DNA of 64,000 nt, from positions 62,001-126,000 of the forward strand of contig NZ_SLXM01000010.1 of NCBI RefSeq assembly GCF_004345825.1, read 5' to 3'. The translations under genes and the position numbers were made by a program. The notes under the pieces were generated by a model, which did not search any database, was not told the DNA's origin, and worked only from the letters and a program-made list of their open reading frames with translations. This DNA comes from Tenacibaculum skagerrakense (GTDB lineage: Bacteria > Bacteroidota > Bacteroidia > Flavobacteriales > Flavobacteriaceae). Position 1 is the stretch's first letter, and each line of letters opens with the position of its first letter. Positions 9,467-17,505 of the stretch are shown one piece after another.

Positions 9467-11173
9467 ATGAAAAGTACATTTAAGTTATTTAGCTTACTAA
9501 CTATCTCTATTGTCGTTCTATCTTCATGCCAAAGTTCATCAAGAGGATCAAGTTCTTCTTCTTTGACAGGTTGGAATTTTAACGATCCTAGCTATGGAAA
9601 CTACCTTAAAGGAGAGTTTAAAGATAATACTGTACCACCAGGTATGGTATATATTGAAGGAGGAACTTATACAATGGGGTTAGTACAAGATGATGTGATG
9701 TTTGATTGGAATACTACTCCAAAACAAATGCATGTTCGTTCATTTTTTATGGATGAAGCAGAGGTTACAAACGCTGAATATGGTCTGTTTTTACAATATA
9801 CCAAAGATGTTTTTCCTCCAGAAGATCCACAATTTAAACACATTTACCCATCAATTTTACCAGATACTTTAGTTTGGAGAAAAGGATTAGGTAATACAAA
9901 TTTACTTTCGGAAAGTTATTTAAGACATCCGGCATATTCAGAGTATCCAGTAGTTGGGGTTACATGGTTACAAGCGAATGAGTACTGTAAATGGAGAACG
10001 AATGCTGTTAACTTAAAAATATTAATGGATAAAGGGGTAATTACTAATATTTTTAAAGAAGATTCGTTACAGTTTAGAGGGAAAAATAATTTTGATACTG
10101 ATGTATATTTAGATCAACCATATGCTTTATTTGATGGTGATTCTACTATTTATAAAAAAGGAATTCCTGTGCCTAGAAAAAAAGGTGAACCAAAACCTGC
10201 TAAAGGAGAGTTTACAGGAAGACAAGTTACTTCTTCAGATGGTATTTTATCTCAGAAGTTTAGATTACCTACGGAAGTAGAGTGGGAATATGCAGCAAAA
10301 GCTATTTTTGAGAACAGAGAATATAATAATATTAGAGGTAGAAAAAAATATGCTTGGTCCGGAAAATATACTAGAAACAGATCAAATTCAAAAAGAGGAG
10401 ATCAGTTAGCTAACTTTAAACAAGGTAAGGGTAATTATAGTGGTATTGCAGGATGGAGTAGTGATGGTGCAGATATTCCAAACGCTGTTAAAAGTTATCC
10501 ACCGAATGCTTTTGGTTTATACGATATGTCTGGTAACGTTGCAGAATGGGTAGCAGATGTATATCGTCCAATAGTTGATGCTGAAGCTAACGACTTTAAT
10601 TATTTTAGAGGTAATATTTTTACAAAGAAGTTAATTGACCAAGAAGGTAAGGTTGTAATCGTTGATGATAGCCAAGTTGAGTTAGATACTTTAGTAAATG
10701 GAAAAGTAATGCCAAAAGCTTTACCAGGTTCATTTAGATACATTCCGATTACTAAGGACGATACTTACATGAGAAGAAATTATTCTTTTGCAGACAACTC
10801 TGATTTGAATGATGGAGATCAAAAGTCGTCAAGATTTTTTAACTTAGAAGAAGATCAATTATCAGGTACACCTAGAATGTATAATTCACCAATTAGACCT
10901 GAAAGTGAAAGAGATTCTTTAGGTAATACTATTGTTAAATTAGAATACGATAAGAAAAATAGAACAACTTTAGTAAGTAATAAAACGAGAGTATATAAAG
11001 GAGGTTCTTGGGCAGACAGAGAGTATTGGTTAGATCCTGCTCAAAGAAGGTATTTCCCAGAATATATTTCTACCAATTATATCGGATTTAGATGTGCTAC
11101 TGATAAAGTAGGTCCTATGGTTAGAAACGAAAAGAAAACAGCTACTCCTAGATATAATTATTCTAACAAATAA
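9467..11173 (+). CDS. gldJ: Gliding motility lipoprotein GldJ
   Basis: Outer-membrane lipoprotein of the gliding/type IX secretion machinery; in studied species it forms a ring with GldK and GldN and is needed for motility. The start is the ATG at 9467, giving a lipoprotein signal with Cys21 in VLSSC; an upstream TTG frame at 9413 would bury this signal. The body is a formylglycine-generating-enzyme (sulfatase-modifying factor) fold: GMVYIEGGTYTMG near residue 50, FRLPTEVEWEYAAK near 260, GLYDMSGNVAEWV near 355 and a C-terminal GGSWADR/GFRCA pair. The protein is 568 aa. It is transcribed away from porU and followed by a strong terminator. Confidence 0.96.
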   Translation: MKSTFKLFSLLTISIVVLSSCQSSSRGSSSSSLTGWNFNDPSYGNYLKGEFKDNTVPPGMVYIEGGTYTMGLVQDDVMFDWNTTPKQMHVRSFFMDEAEVTNAEYGLFLQYTKDVFPPEDPQFKHIYPSILPDTLVWRKGLGNTNLLSESYLRHPAYSEYPVVGVTWLQANEYCKWRTNAVNLKILMDKGVITNIFKEDSLQFRGKNNFDTDVYLDQPYALFDGDSTIYKKGIPVPRKKGEPKPAKGEFTGRQVTSSDGILSQKFRLPTEVEWEYAAKAIFENREYNNIRGRKKYAWSGKYTRNRSNSKRGDQLANFKQGKGNYSGIAGWSSDGADIPNAVKSYPPNAFGLYDMSGNVAEWVADVYRPIVDAEANDFNYFRGNIFTKKLIDQEGKVVIVDDSQVELDTLVNGKVMPKALPGSFRYIPITKDDTYMRRNYSFADNSDLNDGDQKSSRFFNLEEDQLSGTPRMYNSPIRPESERDSLGNTIVKLEYDKKNRTTLVSNKTRVYKGGSWADREYWLDPAQRRYFPEYISTNYIGFRCATDKVGPMVRNEKKTATPRYNYSNK

Positions 11174-11218
11174 GATTAAAAATATTTATAAGTGTAATAA
11201 TAAATACACATTAATAAA

Positions 11219-11250
11219 ACCTCGCTGATTTCAGTGAGGTTTTTTATTTT
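11219..11250 (+). terminator. Terminator after gldJ
   Basis: A 10-bp stem (ACCTCGCTGA / TCAGTGAGGT, one G-U pair) with a 2-nt apex is followed by TTTTTTATTTT. It lies between gldJ and murF and ends 6 bp before the murF ATG, so murF either has read-through transcription or a promoter inside the 84-bp gap. Confidence 0.85.
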
Positions 11251-11256
11251 TACTTC

Positions 11257-12519
11257 ATGAATATAAAAGAACTTTACAAATTGTATAGTGCTAATTTTTT
11301 GGTTGATACTGATACTAGAAAAATTAGAAAAGGAACCATTTTTTTTGCTTTAAAAGGAGCTAATTTTAATGGGAATAAATTTGCTGAGGAGGCTTTAAAA
11401 AAAGGAGCAGCTTTTAGTATTGTAGATGAAGAAGAATATAAAACAAGTGATAGAATAGTGCTGGTTGATGATGTTTTAGAAACATTACAACAATTGGCTA
11501 ATTATCATAGAAAACAGCTTGATATACCCATTATTGGTTTAACTGGTAGTAACGGTAAAACAACAACAAAAGAGTTGATAAATGCCGTTATATGTAAAAA
11601 GTATATTACAACAGCTACATCAGGCAATCTAAATAATCATATTGGAGTTCCATTGACAATATTATCTATGAATAGAGAAACAGAGATAGGAATTGTTGAA
11701 ATGGGAGCAAATCATATAGGAGAGATTAAATTTCTATCTGAAATAGCTGAACCTTCTTTAGGATATATAACTAATTTTGGTAAAGCTCATTTAGAAGGGT
11801 TTGGTTCTGTTCAAGGAGTAATTGAAGGAAAATCAGAGTTGTATAACTTTATTAAGAACACAAATAATACATTAATTGTAAACCCTAATGATCCTATACA
11901 GATTGAAAAATCTATTAATACAAATCGAGTTTTATTTGAAAATACAATTGAATTTGTTGATGCAAATCCTTTCGTTAGAATCAAATATGATGATTTATTA
12001 ATTCAAAGCAATTTATTAGGTGCTTATAACTTTAATAATATTGCTGCAGCTATTACCATTGGAGTATATTTTGATGTAGATAAAAAACGTATTAAAGAAG
12101 CAATAGAACATTATATACCAACAAATAATCGCTCTCAAATAGTTAAAAAAGGAACTAATGAAATTGTTTTAGATGCTTATAACGCAAACCCAACTAGTAT
12201 GCAGGCTGCTTTAGAAAATTTTAATAACTATGATGCTGCTCGTAAAATGATAATTTTAGGAGACATGTTTGAACTAGGTAATGATAGTGCACATGAACAT
12301 CAGAAAATTGCAGAATTAGCTGAAGGATTTTCATTTGCAGATATATTATTAGTTGGCGAAAATTTTAATAAAGTTCAAACGAATTCAGCTACTAAGTTTA
12401 AGCGTTTTGAAGACTTAAAATTATACTTAGAAACAAATCCTATTATAGCCAATACAACATTACTAATTAAAGGATCTAGAGGAATGGCATTAGAACGATG
12501 TTTGGATTATATTAGTTAA
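11257..12519 (+). CDS. murF: UDP-N-acetylmuramoyl-tripeptide--D-alanyl-D-alanine ligase
   Basis: Adds D-Ala-D-Ala to the UDP-MurNAc-tripeptide in the last cytoplasmic step of peptidoglycan precursor synthesis. The N-terminal domain has the MurF-like D-T-R-K-I-R-K-G-T-I-F-F-A-L-K-G segment. The central Mur ligase domain has an ATP loop TGSNGKTT at about 96-103 and an E-M-G-A-N-H-I-G-E-I motif near 148. The C-terminal domain has LDAYNANPTSM, typical of MurF. The 420-aa length is normal. The last 8 bp overlap the end of the convergent kinase gene. Confidence 0.96.
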   Translation: MNIKELYKLYSANFLVDTDTRKIRKGTIFFALKGANFNGNKFAEEALKKGAAFSIVDEEEYKTSDRIVLVDDVLETLQQLANYHRKQLDIPIIGLTGSNGKTTTKELINAVICKKYITTATSGNLNNHIGVPLTILSMNRETEIGIVEMGANHIGEIKFLSEIAEPSLGYITNFGKAHLEGFGSVQGVIEGKSELYNFIKNTNNTLIVNPNDPIQIEKSINTNRVLFENTIEFVDANPFVRIKYDDLLIQSNLLGAYNFNNIAAAITIGVYFDVDKKRIKEAIEHYIPTNNRSQIVKKGTNEIVLDAYNANPTSMQAALENFNNYDAARKMIILGDMFELGNDSAHEHQKIAELAEGFSFADILLVGENFNKVQTNSATKFKRFEDLKLYLETNPIIANTTLLIKGSRGMALERCLDYIS

Positions 12520-13363
12520 TGTTTTTCTTATGAAATTCTAACAAATTATCTATAGGTCTCTGAATAATACCCGTAACAGATAAATTATGTTTATTAGCTA
12601 CTTTTTCAAGAGTTTCTTTAAAATAGTAAGCTATAGAACCAATAAAGTAGATTGGAGTATCAGTATCTTTTTTATAAGGTAAGATTCTATATTTAAAAAA
12701 CTCTTGAAATCCTTTTTTAATTAATTTCTTGATATATTTTTCATTCTTAAATTCAAACATGAATTTGGCAAATGAAGCGAGAAACATATTTGGATTTGGT
12801 TCTCTGTATAAATGCTGCTTAATATAATCAGCATCTAAATTAAATTCATTTTCAAATTTTTTAGAAATTGTTTTAGGCATTTTATTATAGTAGTAATCTC
12901 TAATTAAAAGCCTGCCAAAATAGTTACCGCTGGCTTCGTCCATTATAGAGTAACCTAAAGAAGCCGTTAGCATTTCTATTTCACTACCATTAAAATAACA
13001 ACTATTAGATCCAGTACCTAAAATGCACACAATAGACGGAGTTGTCCCTGCGGCAGCATAAACAGCAGCAAGCATATCTTCAGCAATGTTAATTGTTGCG
13101 TTACTAAAAATGCTCTTCATTACATTGTGTAAAATTTGAACAGGTTTAGGAGTTCCACAACCAGCACCATAGAAGTGTATTTCTTCAACTTCATCTTTAA
13201 CATTAATGAGTTGAAACATATTTATAATTCTGTTTCTTAATTCCTCTTCAGGAACAACTGCTGGATTTAGACCTAATGTTCTAGCTCTAAAAATTTCATT
13301 TTTATTCTTATCTAAGGCTATCCAATCGGCTTTAGTTGAACCTCCATCTGCTATTAAAATCAT
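12512..13363 (-). CDS. BadF/BadG-type ATPase, probable N-acetylglucosamine kinase
   Basis: ASKHA-fold kinase of 283 aa. The N-terminal phosphate-1 motif is LIADGGSTKADWIAL, and ILGTGSNSCYFNG near residue 115 is the second phosphate motif. Members of this family in Bacteroidota are usually annotated as N-acetylglucosamine or related amino-sugar kinases acting in peptidoglycan recycling; the substrate here is inferred, not shown. It converges on murF with an 8-bp overlap of the two stop regions. A well-formed promoter lies 23 bp upstream of the start. Confidence 0.8.
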   Translation of the reverse strand: MILIADGGSTKADWIALDKNKNEIFRARTLGLNPAVVPEEELRNRIINMFQLINVKDEVEEIHFYGAGCGTPKPVQILHNVMKSIFSNATINIAEDMLAAVYAAAGTTPSIVCILGTGSNSCYFNGSEIEMLTASLGYSIMDEASGNYFGRLLIRDYYYNKMPKTISKKFENEFNLDADYIKQHLYREPNPNMFLASFAKFMFEFKNEKYIKKLIKKGFQEFFKYRILPYKKDTDTPIYFIGSIAYYFKETLEKVANKHNLSVTGIIQRPIDNLLEFHKKNIN

Positions 13364-13385
13364 CTCATTAATTTATTGTGTTATT

Positions 13386-13416
13386 CAAATATATATTATC
13401 AATTCTTCTTATACAA
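13386..13416 (-). promoter_or_regulatory. Bacteroidota-type promoter for the BadF-type kinase
   Basis: On the minus strand, TTG (13416-13414), a 20-nt spacer and TATATTTG (13393-13386) match the phylum consensus TTG-N19-TAnnTTTG. The -7 box ends 22 nt before the ATG at 13363. Confidence 0.65.
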
Positions 13417-13477
13417 TAGCACACTAAAACTCAATCGTTTTCGAAGTAAAGAAAGTCGTTTTTTATTTAAAAAACTG

Positions 13478-13485
13478 TAATTTTG
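13478..13485 (+). promoter_or_regulatory. Putative -7 box for the PHP phosphatase gene
   Basis: TAATTTTG fits TAnnTTTG and lies 20 nt before the ATG at 13506. No clear TTG was found at -33, so this is weaker than its divergent partner. Confidence 0.4.
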
Positions 13486-13505
13486 TTTGTTTAAATAGCT
13501 CGTAT

Positions 13506-14249
13506 ATGATGTTTTTATTCAAAGAAAAAATGATTTCTTTATCTGAAATTTTCAATGATACTTTTGTGGATATTCATTCACATTTGCTACCTGGAATAGA
13601 TGATGGAGCCAAAAATATAGAGGATTCAATATCATTAATCTCAAAGATGTATTCTTATGGGATAAAAAACTTTATTACTACACCACACGTTTTAGGTGAT
13701 GTATACCCTAATTCTACTCAAATCATTCTTGAAAAGCTAGATGAAGTTAAAAAAGCTTTATCTGATAAAGGTTATGCCGATATTACAATTAATGCAGCAG
13801 CAGAGTACATGATAGATGAGCAGTTTGTTGCTAGATTAGAAAAGGATGATATTTTGACGTTAAAGGATAATATGATTCTAGTCGAAATGTCTTATTTCAA
13901 TGCACCCATAAATTTGTATGAAATTCTTTTTGAAATACAACTAAAAGGGTATAAGCCTGTATTGGCTCACCCAGAAAGATATAACTTTTATCATAACGAT
14001 TTTCAAAATTATTATAAATTAAAGAAGGCAGGATGTCTTTTTCAGTTGAATTTATTATCGTTAACAGAACAGTATGGTACTAGTGTAAAAAAAACAGCGG
14101 AAAGACTTATAAAAGAAAATTTATATGATTTTGTTGGAACAGATACTCATCATAAGAATCATTTAAGATTATTAGAGAAAATTGGAACCAAAAAGACTAA
14201 AAATAAAATTTTAAATCTTGTTGAAAATAACAGTAAGTTTTATAAATAA
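13506..14249 (+). CDS. CpsB/CapC-type protein-tyrosine phosphatase (PHP fold)
   Basis: Metal-dependent phosphatase of the PHP superfamily that in capsule systems dephosphorylates the partner BY-kinase. Metal-binding motifs are FVDIHSHLLPGIDDGA near residue 20, FITTPHV near 58, VLAHPERY near 157 and GTDTHH near 218. The protein is 247 aa, typical for CpsB/YwqE. The annotated ATG at 13506 or the internal Met9 could be the start. It faces the Wzc-like kinase gene tail to tail and shares its terminator, supporting a kinase/phosphatase pair. Confidence 0.88.
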   Translation: MMFLFKEKMISLSEIFNDTFVDIHSHLLPGIDDGAKNIEDSISLISKMYSYGIKNFITTPHVLGDVYPNSTQIILEKLDEVKKALSDKGYADITINAAAEYMIDEQFVARLEKDDILTLKDNMILVEMSYFNAPINLYEILFEIQLKGYKPVLAHPERYNFYHNDFQNYYKLKKAGCLFQLNLLSLTEQYGTSVKKTAERLIKENLYDFVGTDTHHKNHLRLLEKIGTKKTKNKILNLVENNSKFYK

Positions 14250-14279
14250 AAAGAGGAACTCAATTGAGCTCCTCTTTTT
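14248..14279. terminator. Bidirectional terminator between phosphatase and tyrosine kinase genes
   Basis: A 14-bp stem (AAAAAGAGGAACTC / GAGCTCCTCTTTTT, one imperfect pair) with an AATT loop has A/T runs on both sides. It can serve the plus-strand phosphatase gene and the minus-strand wzc-like gene. Confidence 0.85.
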
Positions 14280-14284
14280 ATTTT

Positions 14285-16699
14285 TTATCCGAATAGTTTT
14301 TTGTACCAAGGTTTATCACCTTCTTCTTTTATATTACCATAACCATATCCGTATCCATAACCATATCCGTATCCATAACCTCTCTTCATATCAGTATCAT
14401 TTAAAATAATAGCCATGTTTGGTAATTTATTCTCACGATATAGGGTGTCTGGAACAGAAAGTAATCTTTTATCTAAATAGTTAGCTCTACTAACATACAA
14501 GAAAACATCTGCATATTTAGAAATTAATAAAGTATCGGTAACTAAATTAACTGGAGCAGTATCAACTAAAATATAATCATACTGTTCTCTTAAAGTATTA
14601 AATAATTCATTAACTCTATCTGACATTAAAAGTTCGGCTGGATTAGGAGGGATTACACCTGATGCAATAATATCTAAATCCTTTAAAACAGGAACTTGAA
14701 ACTTTAGAGAATCTATTGAAATATCAGTGTTTGTTATATAGTTTGTTATTCCTTTACGCTCAGGGATATTTAAATACTCAGTTACTTTAGGAGCACGTAA
14801 ATCCATACCAACTAAAATTACTTTTTTACCTGAAAGGGCTAAAGTAGCAGATAAGTTTATTGATATAAACGACTTTCCCTCACCACTAGTCGTAGAAGTT
14901 ATAAAAATAGTTTTTCCTTGTCCAGAGCTTTCATTGCCAGTTAGCATAAAATCAAGATTTGTTCTAACCAACCTGAATGCTTCAGCAGTACTCGATCGAG
15001 CGTCAACTCCAACAACAATTTTTTCTTTAGTTTCAGAATGAGGTATATCACCTATAAATGGAACTGAAGTCAAGTCTTGAATGTCTTTTTTAGTATGGAC
15101 TTTAGTATCAAGTATATCACGAACATAAATTATGATAAATGGAATAATTAAACCAAGTATCATAGAAGCTAAAAATATTACCTTCTTTTTTGGTGATACA
15201 GGATCATCAGAGCCATAAGCCTTATCTATAATTTTTGCATTTGGCACAGTAACAGCTAATGAAATCGCTGTTTCCTCTTTTTTCTTTAATAAATAAGTAT
15301 ATAATCCCGCTATAATTTCTTGTTGTCTTGCTATATCTAAAAATTCTCTTTCTTTTGAAGGAATCGAAGATATTTTCGAATTGAATTTGTTAGCTTCTCT
15401 ATTTAGATTGTTTACATTCAACTGTATTGATCTTTCTTGATTTTCAAGACTATTCTCAAGAGACTTTCTTAAACTATTGATATTTTCTTGAATTTCAACG
15501 ATTACAGTATTTTTTTGTCCAGCGCTTTTTAATAACCTACGCTTCTTACTAAGTAATTCATTATATTCAGCTATAGACCGAGCAATATTCGGATCTTGTA
15601 ATCCTAGATTTACAGGTAAAATACCTTCTGATTTAGCTAATTCTTTTCTTAAAGATTTAACAATGCTCAGTTGAATATTTGCCTCAATTAATTTTTCTTT
15701 ATTTACCGTGCTAGTCTGAAGTATAAGTTGAGCTTCTGATTCAATATCAGTTACACTGTTGTTCTTTTTAAAATCTTTAACATTATCATCAACAATTGCT
15801 AATTCACTTCCAACATTTTCTAATCTTTCATTAATAAATTCAACTGTTTTTCTTGATACTTCACTCTTATCATTTTGTGCATCTAAGTTATATTGAAAAA
15901 CTAGTTCGTCCAATACGTCTTCTGCTTTCTTTAGAACAGAAGATTGTAAAGAAAGTTTTATAACACTTGAATTTTTATTTATAGGAGCTATAACTACGCT
16001 ACTAATTAGCCCGTTAATTATTACATCTTCAGGATATAAAGTAATAATGATTTTTTTACCTATATTTTCATTTAAGAAATTATTTGTTTTAGTTATAAAT
16101 ATTTCTTTTGGTGATAGAGAATTTAATTTATTCTCTTTTATAAAATCAAATTTTGCTCCAAAGGGAACATTTTTATGTAAAATACTACCTTCATCATCTA
16201 GAACATCGAACTCATTTTCGGATTGAATAATAATTGATAAAGTAATTGTTTTATCAATATTTTTTAAAAGCAAAGAGTCTGTATTGTTAAATAGGATAGG
16301 AGTAGAGTCGTAAACTTCAGAATTTTTTACTCTACCTTCTGATATATATTTTATATTTAGTTTTAATTTTTTTACAACATTTCCAATAATCCTTCTTGAT
16401 TTCAGGATCTCTATTTCGTTGTCTGGATTATTGTTTGAACCTCCTCCAACAATTCCTAAATCTTTAAATGCTTCTAATTCAGCTGAAATTCCAGACTTTT
16501 TATTGTCCTTGATCATTATAGTAGCGGTAGCGCTGTATTTTGGAGAGCTATATCTAATATATAAATAACCTAAAGTCAGACTTAAAAATATACCGAGTAT
16601 AAACCATTTCCAATGGATTAAATACTTTTCTAATTCTGCTCTAATATTAATGGTGTCGTGCTTTTCTATTTGTTGAGTGTTGAAAGTATTATTCATCAA
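14285..16699 (-). CDS. Wzc-type polysaccharide co-polymerase and tyrosine autokinase
   Basis: Inner-membrane protein of 804 aa that controls polymerisation/export of capsule or exopolysaccharide. There is a Wzz-like N-terminal domain with a membrane segment at about 30-50, long periplasmic coiled coils (about 270-450) and a second membrane segment near 510. The cytoplasmic BY-kinase domain has Walker A TSGEGKS (about 606), a Walker A'-like LVGMDLRAP and Walker B ILVDTAP. The C-terminus is a Gly-Tyr alternating tract with seven Tyr, the expected autophosphorylation cluster, encoded by a short tandem DNA repeat. It is followed by the wza- and capD-like genes upstream on the same strand. Confidence 0.92.
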   Translation of the reverse strand: MMNNTFNTQQIEKHDTINIRAELEKYLIHWKWFILGIFLSLTLGYLYIRYSSPKYSATATIMIKDNKKSGISAELEAFKDLGIVGGGSNNNPDNEIEILKSRRIIGNVVKKLKLNIKYISEGRVKNSEVYDSTPILFNNTDSLLLKNIDKTITLSIIIQSENEFDVLDDEGSILHKNVPFGAKFDFIKENKLNSLSPKEIFITKTNNFLNENIGKKIIITLYPEDVIINGLISSVVIAPINKNSSVIKLSLQSSVLKKAEDVLDELVFQYNLDAQNDKSEVSRKTVEFINERLENVGSELAIVDDNVKDFKKNNSVTDIESEAQLILQTSTVNKEKLIEANIQLSIVKSLRKELAKSEGILPVNLGLQDPNIARSIAEYNELLSKKRRLLKSAGQKNTVIVEIQENINSLRKSLENSLENQERSIQLNVNNLNREANKFNSKISSIPSKEREFLDIARQQEIIAGLYTYLLKKKEETAISLAVTVPNAKIIDKAYGSDDPVSPKKKVIFLASMILGLIIPFIIIYVRDILDTKVHTKKDIQDLTSVPFIGDIPHSETKEKIVVGVDARSSTAEAFRLVRTNLDFMLTGNESSGQGKTIFITSTTSGEGKSFISINLSATLALSGKKVILVGMDLRAPKVTEYLNIPERKGITNYITNTDISIDSLKFQVPVLKDLDIIASGVIPPNPAELLMSDRVNELFNTLREQYDYILVDTAPVNLVTDTLLISKYADVFLYVSRANYLDKRLLSVPDTLYRENKLPNMAIILNDTDMKRGYGYGYGYGYGYGYGNIKEEGDKPWYKKLFG
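14337..14380 (-). repeat. 18-bp tandem repeat encoding the Gly-Tyr tail of the tyrosine kinase
   Basis: The plus-strand unit CCATAACCATATCCGTAT occurs at 14337-14354 and 14355-14372, followed by a partial third copy to 14380. Each unit encodes Gly-Tyr-Gly-Tyr-Gly-Tyr, and itself consists of degenerate 6-bp GGNTAY steps. Copy-number change would alter the number of phosphorylatable Tyr in frame. Confidence 0.9.
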
Positions 16700-16706
16700 A
16701 GAGGAT

Positions 16707-17477
16707 TTATCTAGTTAAGACAGCAATCAAAGACACTATAATTGATCCAATAGAAACAAATAACCCAGTATTTCTATTAAATGCAGCATCTTGAGAAGAA
16801 GATCTATTTTGATCTACATAAACTAAGTCGTTCTGTTGTAAATAATAAACAGGAGATGTGAAAATTTTATTTGAACGTAGATCTACATCAAATTTTAATT
16901 TCTTTCCATCAATCTCTCTGAATACTTTAACGGTATTTCTTTTTCCTGTGATATTTAAATCACCAGCCAAACCTATAGCTTCCAATAACGTGATACGTTC
17001 ATTCGGTATTGTATAAGTCCCTGGGTTTCTTACATCTCCTAATACTGTTACAGTATAATTTGCTATTCTTATATTAATTGTAGGATTTTTAACGTAATCA
17101 GGATCTAATTTACTTTTCAGCATAGAAATTGACTCTTCTCTAGTTAATCCCCCTATTTTTATTTTACCAATAACAGGAAAGTCTATGAACCCCTCATTAT
17201 CAATTAAGTATGATTGTTGTTGAGGTGTTCCGACAGCTCTATCTGTAGTAGAAGCAAAACTAACAGCCGGTAGATTAAAAGATTTTACAGCTTCAAAATC
17301 AAGTGCTGAAATTGTAATTTGTAATAAATCGTCTGGTTTAAAAACAGTTTTATATGAATTTGATACATTAGCTTGTTCAATTATATCGTTTTGAAAGTAA
17401 GTAATATCTTTCTTTGACACACAAGAACTTAATGCAACCATTAAAACTATAAGAATGATTTTTTTTGCTTTTTGCAT
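16707..17477 (-). CDS. Wza-like polysaccharide export lipoprotein
   Basis: Outer-membrane polysaccharide biosynthesis/export protein, 256 aa. The lipoprotein signal has Cys19 in VALSSC; this is why I choose the ATG at 17477 over an upstream start at 17504. The Poly_export domain begins around FKPDDLLQITISALD, and an SLBB segment lies around VTVLGDVRNPGTYTI. A C-terminal hydrophobic stretch (VSIGSIIVSLIAVL) resembles the membrane-anchored end seen in Bacteroidota homologues. It lies 7 bp upstream of the wzc-like gene and 28 bp after the capD-like gene, in one operon. Confidence 0.9.
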   Translation of the reverse strand: MQKAKKIILIVLMVALSSCVSKKDITYFQNDIIEQANVSNSYKTVFKPDDLLQITISALDFEAVKSFNLPAVSFASTTDRAVGTPQQQSYLIDNEGFIDFPVIGKIKIGGLTREESISMLKSKLDPDYVKNPTINIRIANYTVTVLGDVRNPGTYTIPNERITLLEAIGLAGDLNITGKRNTVKVFREIDGKKLKFDVDLRSNKIFTSPVYYLQQNDLVYVDQNRSSSQDAAFNRNTGLFVSIGSIIVSLIAVLTR

Positions 17478-17505
17478 ATTTGAATTTTTCGCGAAAGTAA
17501 TCAAT

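Noticed and set aside
12512..12519. Overlap of murF and the sugar kinase, considered as an annotation error
   Set aside because: Both stops are clear and both C-termini look complete; it is a tail-to-tail overlap without room for a hairpin.
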